From JANRLL01 sp033762715 (lineage in GTDB: Bacteria > Pseudomonadota > Alphaproteobacteria > Rickettsiales > SXRF01), in assembly GCA_033762715.1 (NCBI GenBank), contig JANRLL010000002.1, positions 1-56,893 on the forward strand: a stretch of DNA of 56,893 nt. Reading direction: 5' to 3'. This document shows, piece after piece, positions 50,349 to 56,893 of this stretch (the first letter of the stretch is position 1; every line of letters starts with the position of its first letter). The translations under genes were made by a program, and so were the position numbers. The notes below the pieces were generated by a model, which did no database searches, was not told the DNA's origin, and worked only from the letters and a program-made list of their open reading frames with translations.

Positions 50349-53243
50349 TTATTTTGCTTCTAGGATAGTCATATAGTGATGATAGACCCGCTCTTCAATT
50401 GCTATCAATCGCTTTTTTACCTCATCAAAATCATCGATTTCTACCGAGATACATACCAATTTCTGCAGTCCAGGCAGCAAACTCGACGCTTCAAAATCAT
50501 GGCCGCCGCAGAGTCTGAGCACATTGAAGATTTGCGTCATGAATTGGTAAGCTGTCACCAATTCCCGCGCCAATTCCTGGCTGACCTTGCCAATAGCTGC
50601 CAAGCTATTCAAGATATCCTTACTATTGCCTGGGCCCATTGTCTTCACATCAGGCGCATGCAGCAGTAGTAGATATTGCGCTATAAAATCTAAATCAGTA
50701 ATGCCGCCACGCACATATTTAATGTCCCACGGATTGGTGGTGGCGAATTCCTTGTCCATACGTTGGCGCATATCCGCGACATCGCTTCGCAATTTTTGTG
50801 TATCCCGACTCTTGGTCAGCTGACTTACTATAAAGCTATCTAGCTGTTTATTAAGGTTTTCATCGCTAACTACCACGCGGGCTTTAGTAAAAGCCATATA
50901 TTCAAAGGTCCAGGCCAACTCATCAAAATAATGCTGGAGCGCTTTCGTACTTACCGTAAGCATACCCTGTTTGCCTGAAGGCCGCAGCCGCGTATCCACC
51001 TCATATAGCCGGCCTTCACGCCCCACTAAGGTTAGTGCACTCAACAAGCGCTGTACAAAGCGATTATAGTAAATACTCGCGGTATAAGCCTTTTCCCCAT
51101 CGGACAGCGCTTCGAAATCCGGTACATCATAAATAAACACCAAATCGATATCGGAGCTGAAAGTCATTTCACGGCTACCGAGCTTGCCCAGCGCAATAAT
51201 AGCAAATTCCCCGCCTGCAATAGTGCCGTACGTACGGCTGAATTCGCTTTGAATAATACGCACTACTTGCTTGAGCGCAATTTCTGCAAGGTGCGATATG
51301 AATATGGCAGATTCCTCTGCCGAGATACGGTGCTGTAACAAATGCACACCAGCCTGAAATTGTTTCTCATTACGAAAGCGCGTGATTGCATCCAGCTGAT
51401 CTTCAATATCTTCATTCACCATCATAATACTTGTAAGCTGAGCTTCCAGTTGGGCGTATTCAGGCAATGACTGGTAAAAATCGGAATAGAGCGCCACCTC
51501 CAACAGACTAGGGGATTTGCTCAGATAATCAGCCAGCATCGGAGCGCTGCCAAAAATATCCGCAACCAAATCCAGCAGCGCCAAATTAGCATTAAACATG
51601 GAAAAGACAGGAACCCCTGCCGGCAAGTTCGCTAGAAATTCATTAAAGCGCAAAAACGCTTCATCGGGATGTGCCGTTTCCGCCAAACGCCGCAATATAG
51701 TTGGCATCAATTCCGTTAGTAATTCCCGCGCACGTTTGCTACGTGTGGCCCGACTAGAACCATGATGCCAGCCCATGACAATATCCGATAATTTCTCCGG
51801 ATCGCCGTAGCCCATATGGCGCAGCGTATCGAGTGTTTCCGGATCGTGGCTTACACCGGTAAACACCAGGCTTCCTTCATCGCCTAGCGCATCAGCGCCG
51901 GTAAAGGAATGCGAGAAAATATCATGGACGGCCAGTAGCTGCATTTGAAACACCTGAGTGAAATCCGCAACCGAGGCATAACCCATGAAACAAGCGATAT
52001 GCTCAACCCCTTCATCGGTAGTGGGCAGCGAGTGGGTTTGTTGATCGTCCACCATTTGCAAGCGATGCTCCAGCTTGCGCAAAAATTGATAGGCGGCCTC
52101 TAGCACTTCTTGTTTATACGCCTCGACCAGTCCCAGCTGCGTCAATATCGATAGCGTTTCGCAGGTAGCGCGGCTACGCAACCTGGCTTCTCTACCACCC
52201 CAGATGAGTTGGTGAATCTGCACATAAAACTCAATCTCGCGAATGCCACCTAGACCCAGTTTTACGTTATGGCCTTTGGGCATAATTTGTTTGGTTTGGC
52301 GGCTATCCATTTGCCGTTTAATCGACTGAATATCGTTAATCGCGGCAAAATCCAAATTACGCCGCCACATGAACGGCGAAAGGTTTTTGATAAAACGCTC
52401 ACCGGCTTCATAATCGCCTGCCACTGGGCGAGCCTTAATCATCGCCGCGCGTTCCCAGTTTTGGCCGACCCCTTCATAATAGTAATAGGCACCATCCACC
52501 GTAATCGCAGGCGGCATGGAGGCGGGGTCGGGTCGTAGCCTTAAATCGGTACGAAACACATAGCCATCTTTGGTACGTTCTTGCATCACCTGCACAATAT
52601 CCTGCGCCAGCCGGTTCATGAAATATTGCTCGCTTTGCCGTCCCTGATAGCCAATACGCTCCGGCTCATAAAAAATAATCAAATCGATATCGCTGGAATA
52701 ATTCAGCTCGCGTCCGCCGAGCTTGCCCATGCCCAAAATAATAATGCCGCTATCTTTAGGAACACCATGCGTAATTTCGCCACGCCGCGCGGCAGCAGCC
52801 AACAACGCGCTTACCGTGAGCACCAGCGATTGCTCAGCAAATGCCGATAGTGCCTGCGTCACTTTTTCTAAATTCCACTCGGATGCAATATCAGCAAGCG
52901 CTACCAAAAGCGCTATATGATGCTTTGCTTCACGCAATCTTTTCATGAGCGATTTTTGCACATCTTCATTTATATCATGCGCGGCCAATTCATCGACCAG
53001 CTGGGCATAACAACTATCGGCGCCATTGGTTATGAAGTCGTAAAAAAGCTGCGGATAGCCGCATAGCAAGCGCGATAAATAGGGTGAATTACCGAATACA
53101 GCACGCAGTAATGGATGATGTTCTTGGCCTGTCATCCATTCGGACAAAGCGCGTGATTCTTGCTGCGCGGCTGCCTGCCGCCAATCGATGAGATTGCGTT
53201 CAAGATCGGCTTGTGAATAAGCTGTAGGGGTCGATAACAACAT
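50349..53243 (-). CDS. glnE: Glutamine-synthetase adenylyltransferase/deadenylase GlnE
   Basis: A 964-aa two-domain nucleotidyltransferase that adenylylates and deadenylylates glutamine synthetase in response to PII. Both halves carry the polymerase-beta-like site: G-M-G-K-L-G-G-R-E-L-N-Y-S-S-D-I-D-L-I and A-L-G-K-L-G-S-R-E-M-T-F-S-S-D-I-D-L-V. The full length agrees with the family (about 945-1000 aa). No ribosome site is obvious. It is separated by 56 bases from the divergent AsmA-like gene. Confidence 0.96.
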   Translation of the reverse strand: MLLSTPTAYSQADLERNLIDWRQAAAQQESRALSEWMTGQEHHPLLRAVFGNSPYLSRLLCGYPQLFYDFITNGADSCYAQLVDELAAHDINEDVQKSLMKRLREAKHHIALLVALADIASEWNLEKVTQALSAFAEQSLVLTVSALLAAAARRGEITHGVPKDSGIIILGMGKLGGRELNYSSDIDLIIFYEPERIGYQGRQSEQYFMNRLAQDIVQVMQERTKDGYVFRTDLRLRPDPASMPPAITVDGAYYYYEGVGQNWERAAMIKARPVAGDYEAGERFIKNLSPFMWRRNLDFAAINDIQSIKRQMDSRQTKQIMPKGHNVKLGLGGIREIEFYVQIHQLIWGGREARLRSRATCETLSILTQLGLVEAYKQEVLEAAYQFLRKLEHRLQMVDDQQTHSLPTTDEGVEHIACFMGYASVADFTQVFQMQLLAVHDIFSHSFTGADALGDEGSLVFTGVSHDPETLDTLRHMGYGDPEKLSDIVMGWHHGSSRATRSKRARELLTELMPTILRRLAETAHPDEAFLRFNEFLANLPAGVPVFSMFNANLALLDLVADIFGSAPMLADYLSKSPSLLEVALYSDFYQSLPEYAQLEAQLTSIMMVNEDIEDQLDAITRFRNEKQFQAGVHLLQHRISAEESAIFISHLAEIALKQVVRIIQSEFSRTYGTIAGGEFAIIALGKLGSREMTFSSDIDLVFIYDVPDFEALSDGEKAYTASIYYNRFVQRLLSALTLVGREGRLYEVDTRLRPSGKQGMLTVSTKALQHYFDELAWTFEYMAFTKARVVVSDENLNKQLDSFIVSQLTKSRDTQKLRSDVADMRQRMDKEFATTNPWDIKYVRGGITDLDFIAQYLLLLHAPDVKTMGPGNSKDILNSLAAIGKVSQELARELVTAYQFMTQIFNVLRLCGGHDFEASSLLPGLQKLVCISVEIDDFDEVKKRLIAIEERVYHHYMTILEAK

Positions 53244-53299
53244 TACAAATTTACTATTTATTTTCTAGCACATACCATATTTTAGTTCATTATACGCAC

Positions 53300-56200
53300 A
53301 TGATAAGAAAAATAACGCGTTTCTTTATTGGCCTGTTTTTGTGGTGCATCGTTGCGCTACTGATTGCCTTTAATGGATTATTGCTTTGGGTCGAAGCAGG
53401 CCCACGCTCGTTGGATAAGCTCACCCCCTATATCGAGCAGGCTCTTCAACACCCCGATGGCAACTATACGGTTAAAATAGAGCAGACCTGGCTTATTTGG
53501 GATGGCTGGCGGCATCCGCTCAATATGCGACTACGAAATGTTAGCGTGATCACGCGTGAAGGTGAAACCTTTTCTGAATTTCCAGAAATTGCTCTGGGAA
53601 TCGATTTATTCTATTTACCCTTCGGCCGCATATTCCCAACCTCAATTGCCATTGATCATCCCGTTATCAGCCTGCTGCACAATGAAGATCGCTCGATCAG
53701 CTTCGGCTTCAAATCAACCCCATCTGAGGATAATGCGGAAGCACCCCAAAAATCGCATTCCATTCCATTAGCCGCTGTGCTCGCGCCGTTTATAGATAGC
53801 GAGGGTAGCGGTAATCTGCGCCGGTTACGCAGCATACGTATTATGAATGCGGAGGTTAGTGTGGGCAATGCTAAATCCGGCATTGTTTTTGAAGCCAATG
53901 AAACCAATTTTGAAATCAGGCGCAGTCGCAGTGGAGAAGTAAAAGCCAGCGGCAACACACATTTACGCTATGATGAGTATCGACCTAATATTAGCGGTGA
54001 CTTCCGTTGGAAGCGCAGCGAAGGTATGATCGAAGGGGTGGTCGCCTTTAGCGGCCTCATGCCAAGTAAGCTTGTCAATCTGTTTATGGAAGGCAATGAG
54101 GATATACCCGAGATTGATGTACCGCTGACAGGCACATTAGGTATTACGCTGGATAGCCATGGCCAGTTTGAGCGTATAGGATATTATATTGAAGGCGGTC
54201 GAGGAACCATAAACAGTCGCTTTTTGCATGAGCCTCTGCAAATCAGCACATTCACCACCGAAGGCAAAATCAGCAATAAACTACACGACATTCAAATCGA
54301 CAGTTTATTGGCGAATATGGGTCCTCATATACTTACCGCCAAAGGCAACATCACCCTGGCCGATAATGATATGGCCATTCGCGGCAATATCGGCTTAAAG
54401 CAAGTCGATGCCAAGGATGTTGATAAATTCTGGCCGCCGGCAAAATCGCCAGTGTCGCGTGAATGGGTGATCACCAATATCACAAATGGCAAGGTTACCC
54501 AGGCAACAGCCAATGTTAATATCCAAATGGGCGATATTGCAAAACCGGCCCTGCCCAAAGAAGCGATCGATGCTACGATTGAATTAGAAGGCGCCAATGT
54601 TCGCTATTTGCCTGAGCATCCTGAAGCCAAGAATGTAAAAGCAAAAGTGCATGTAGACGGTGAATCACTAACTACCGAAATTCTATCGGCCTCATACCTG
54701 CAATCAACCACCATCTCGGGTGGCACGGTTGAAATTGCCGATCTCAATGCAGATAATCCTCACATCGTGGTAGACGTGGCCGTACAAACCACAGCCAAAG
54801 ATGCCGTCGCGTTTTTACGATTGCCGAGGCTAGGCCAGGCAGACCGGCTCAACCTCAATGAAAAAACAGCCGAGGGTAAAATTCAACTCACTGGCAAGGT
54901 CGGTTTTGATTTTTATGCGCCGCATGATGCGCAAGGAAAGCCCATTGGGGAGCCTGAGATTGATTATGATATAACCGCCAAACTTGATTCGGTGAGCCAA
55001 CCTGGCTTCATGAAAAAATTTGATATCGCTAATGCTAATGGCACCTTGAGTGTCAATAATCGTGAACTGCTATATAAAGGAACATCGCAAGTCAACGGTG
55101 TTGATGTGAATGATGGCACGGTCAAATATCTATTCACACCCGAGGATGGTTTTGACACGTTCATCACTGTCAGCGCCAAAGCCCCCGTCACATCGCTACC
55201 GCGCTTTGGCTATCCCAATTTAGATTTCCTTCAAGGCACGTTAGGCGTAAAGGGGGATATGAAACAGGGCCCAGCCAAAGAGCTTTACACTGGCACACTG
55301 GATCTGACCAACACCATATTGACCGCCGAAAAAATCGGTCTTGATAAGCCGGATAAAGAACCGGCGACGCTCGATATTATTGTCGATAAGCGCAAAGATG
55401 ATGCGATCATTAAAAAATTCACCATAAAAGGCAAAGATGCCGATATGAGCGGCAGCGGTTCTTTCAATAAGGACATGACTGATATTCAATCGATCACCGT
55501 CGGCAAATCGCGTTGGGGCAAAACCAATCTGGATAAGGCCAGCTATGAAAACACCAATGGCAGCTATAAAGTCAGTGCCCAAGGTGATAGCGCCGATATT
55601 GGCTTCCTAGTAGAAGATGATCCCCAAAAGCAGAGTACATTCTCGCTCGCTAAATTTCCTGCGATTGATCTTGATGTGGCATTAGACCATGTGTTGCTTG
55701 GTAAAGCAGGTGAACTGCGCCAAGTCAAAGGAACACTCAATTGTAGCACCAAGCTATGCAATAGCGCCAACATAACTGGCAATGCCGGTGACAAGCCTTT
55801 TAGCTTGCGCATTTTGCGTAATCCGAAGGGGCAACGTCAATTCTCATTGAGCGCCGATAATGCCGGTGCTTTTATCAAAGCCGCCGGTGTGTTTGAGGGT
55901 ATGAGCGGCGGTACGCTTAGCATCAGTGGCAATTATGACGATACGGTTCAAACCGACAAAGCAACAAGCAAGCTGCACGCCAAGCTGATTATCAATGATT
56001 TCACGCTGACCAATGCGCCTGTACTTGCGAAGATTTTATCGCTCGCTTCCTTTACCGGCCTGATTGATAGCCTACAAGGCAAAGGGGTTCGCTTCGAAAA
56101 AATGACCGCTCCCTTTACCTTACAAAACGACGTATTCACGTTTAGAAAAGTCAAAGTGCGCGGACCATCAATTGGGCTGACGGCCGAGGGCACCATTGCA

Positions 56201-56446
56201 TTGCCCCACGTAGATATGGCGATTCAAGGCACGGTAGTGCCCGCCTATACGCTCAATAGCATGGTCGGAAAAGTGCCTATCGTTGGTAATGTATTGACAG
56301 GTGGAGATGGGCAGGGTGTGTTTGCCGCCAGCTACAACGTCAAAGGCACATACAAAGAACCAGATGTGTCGGTCAATCCACTCTCTATATTAGCACCAGG
56401 CTTCTTACGGCGGTTATTTGAGTCTAGCGATAACGACGAAGAGTAG
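53300..56446 (+). CDS. Large AsmA/YhdP-like protein (DUF3971 and AsmA-C type)
   Basis: A 1048-aa protein anchored by one N-terminal helix (residues ~7-30), then a long run of beta-strands through the periplasm. The C-terminal part is AsmA-like (F-E-G-M-S-G-G-T-L-S-I-S-G-N-Y, G-L-T-A-E-G-T-I-A-L-P, Y-T-L-N-S-M-V-G-K-V-P-I-V-G-N-V-L-T-G-G). Members such as YhdP form bridges that move phospholipids to the outer membrane; that role is inferred from family. The DUF3971-tyrS order is common in Alphaproteobacteria. Confidence 0.88.
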   Translation: MIRKITRFFIGLFLWCIVALLIAFNGLLLWVEAGPRSLDKLTPYIEQALQHPDGNYTVKIEQTWLIWDGWRHPLNMRLRNVSVITREGETFSEFPEIALGIDLFYLPFGRIFPTSIAIDHPVISLLHNEDRSISFGFKSTPSEDNAEAPQKSHSIPLAAVLAPFIDSEGSGNLRRLRSIRIMNAEVSVGNAKSGIVFEANETNFEIRRSRSGEVKASGNTHLRYDEYRPNISGDFRWKRSEGMIEGVVAFSGLMPSKLVNLFMEGNEDIPEIDVPLTGTLGITLDSHGQFERIGYYIEGGRGTINSRFLHEPLQISTFTTEGKISNKLHDIQIDSLLANMGPHILTAKGNITLADNDMAIRGNIGLKQVDAKDVDKFWPPAKSPVSREWVITNITNGKVTQATANVNIQMGDIAKPALPKEAIDATIELEGANVRYLPEHPEAKNVKAKVHVDGESLTTEILSASYLQSTTISGGTVEIADLNADNPHIVVDVAVQTTAKDAVAFLRLPRLGQADRLNLNEKTAEGKIQLTGKVGFDFYAPHDAQGKPIGEPEIDYDITAKLDSVSQPGFMKKFDIANANGTLSVNNRELLYKGTSQVNGVDVNDGTVKYLFTPEDGFDTFITVSAKAPVTSLPRFGYPNLDFLQGTLGVKGDMKQGPAKELYTGTLDLTNTILTAEKIGLDKPDKEPATLDIIVDKRKDDAIIKKFTIKGKDADMSGSGSFNKDMTDIQSITVGKSRWGKTNLDKASYENTNGSYKVSAQGDSADIGFLVEDDPQKQSTFSLAKFPAIDLDVALDHVLLGKAGELRQVKGTLNCSTKLCNSANITGNAGDKPFSLRILRNPKGQRQFSLSADNAGAFIKAAGVFEGMSGGTLSISGNYDDTVQTDKATSKLHAKLIINDFTLTNAPVLAKILSLASFTGLIDSLQGKGVRFEKMTAPFTLQNDVFTFRKVKVRGPSIGLTAEGTIALPHVDMAIQGTVVPAYTLNSMVGKVPIVGNVLTGGDGQGVFAASYNVKGTYKEPDVSVNPLSILAPGFLRRLFESSDNDEE

Positions 56447-56449
56447 ATG

Positions 56450-56893
56450 TTATTTTAGCTTCACCAGCACATGTTTCTTTTTGCCGGATGACAGCTTCAG
56501 CGCATTATCCGTAAATTGACCAGGGCCGATCAAATCATTTTCATCGTCAATTTTCTGATCATTCACCCGTGCGCCACCGCCACGAACCAAACGTTTTGCA
56601 TCACCGCCTGAAGCTGCAAGCCCTGCGCGGCGAAGCAAATCATAGGCCGCCAAGCCTTTGCCCAACTCTTCAACGGTAATTTCAAAGACCGGAATATTTT
56701 CACCAATACTACCTTCCTCAAAGGTTTTCTTGGCTGTCTCAGCCGCTTGTTTGGCTGCGCGATCGCCATGGCATAATTTGGTTGCTTCGTTTGCAAGAAT
56801 TTTCTTCGCTTCGTTGATCTCGGCGTCTTTGAGTTTTTCTAATTTCTCAATCTCGGCAATCGGCAGCTCGGTAAAGAGTCTGAGGAAGCGGCC
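56450..56893 (-). CDS. tyrS: Tyrosyl-tRNA synthetase, C-terminal part (partial)
   Basis: The last 148 codons are inside the window, in frame to its right edge. The end is an S4 RNA-binding domain (L-V-R-G-G-G-A-R-V-N-D-Q-K-I, then G-P-G-Q-F...L-S-S-G-K-K-K). Before it comes a helical part with E-I-N-E-A-K-K-I-L-A-N-E-A-T-K-L-C-H-G, typical of TyrRS. TyrRS charges tRNA-Tyr. The catalytic part lies beyond the edge. It converges with the AsmA-like gene, three bases apart. Confidence 0.93.
   Translation of the reverse strand, partial: GRFLRLFTELPIAEIEKLEKLKDAEINEAKKILANEATKLCHGDRAAKQAAETAKKTFEEGSIGENIPVFEITVEELGKGLAAYDLLRRAGLAASGGDAKRLVRGGGARVNDQKIDDENDLIGPGQFTDNALKLSSGKKKHVLVKLK

Overview
The window reads as a chromosomal segment of an alphaproteobacterium of moderate GC, probably an uncultured or little-studied lineage. 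The blocks bolA / J-domain gene / cobS / cobT / rpmB and ubiB-ubiE / mutM / rpsT / dnaA-dnaN-recF-gyrB are characteristic of Alphaproteobacteria. An LdtR-type MarR regulator, a glnE-DUF3971-tyrS neighbourhood and a Rickettsia-like 17 kDa antigen motif point the same way. I cannot place it below class. No phage, insertion sequence, CRISPR array or rRNA operon was seen.

Layout. Bases 1-2430 hold a histidine kinase tail, an LdtR-like regulator, a secreted TIGR03118 beta-propeller and rpmB. Bases 2428-6923 hold the cobalt chelatase genes cobT and cobS with a small unknown gene between them, then a J-domain gene divergent from bolA. Bases 7020-9791 hold an orphan ParA, tsaC/sua5, a small unknown gene and a TetR regulator. 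Bases 9864-12048 hold an operon of two unknown genes led by a clear cobalamin riboswitch with its own promoter. Bases 12121-18248 hold an OmpA-type lipoprotein-like protein and a three-gene operon of unknown function (1074, 618 and 86 aa). Bases 18294-21362 hold rimO, tRNA-Cys, a triple-SPOR protein and tRNA-Asn. Bases 21477-27472 hold a periplasmic binding protein, a degenerate histidine kinase and three tandem paralogues of an unrecognised membrane protein family. Bases 27676-29665 hold groESL behind a sigma-32-type promoter. Bases 29934-31109 are an AT-rich patch with a small gene and a decayed gene. Bases 31148-35686 hold a family-5 uracil-DNA glycosylase, a surface-antigen-like protein, a GT2 glycosyltransferase, ubiB and ubiE. 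Bases 35738-43903 are the replication block (mutM, rpsT, a rhodanese, dnaA, dnaN, recF, gyrB). Bases 43900-56893 hold methylmalonyl-CoA mutase, an MscS channel, an orphan pseudopilin, two small unknown genes, a CobB sirtuin, Bcp, glnE, an AsmA/YhdP-like giant and the tail of tyrS.

How it fits together. Vitamin B12 is a recurring theme: CobS and CobT insert cobalt in the aerobic pathway, methylmalonyl-CoA mutase uses adenosylcobalamin, and a B12 riboswitch controls two genes that match no known B12 function. That operon is the best candidate here for an undescribed system. Next come the three-paralogue membrane family, the histidine kinase that has lost its phosphoacceptor histidine, and the 1074/618/86 aa operon behind a perfect 9-8-9 inverted repeat.

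Limits. All calls are from reading translations and DNA motifs by eye. No alignments, structure predictions or database searches were run.
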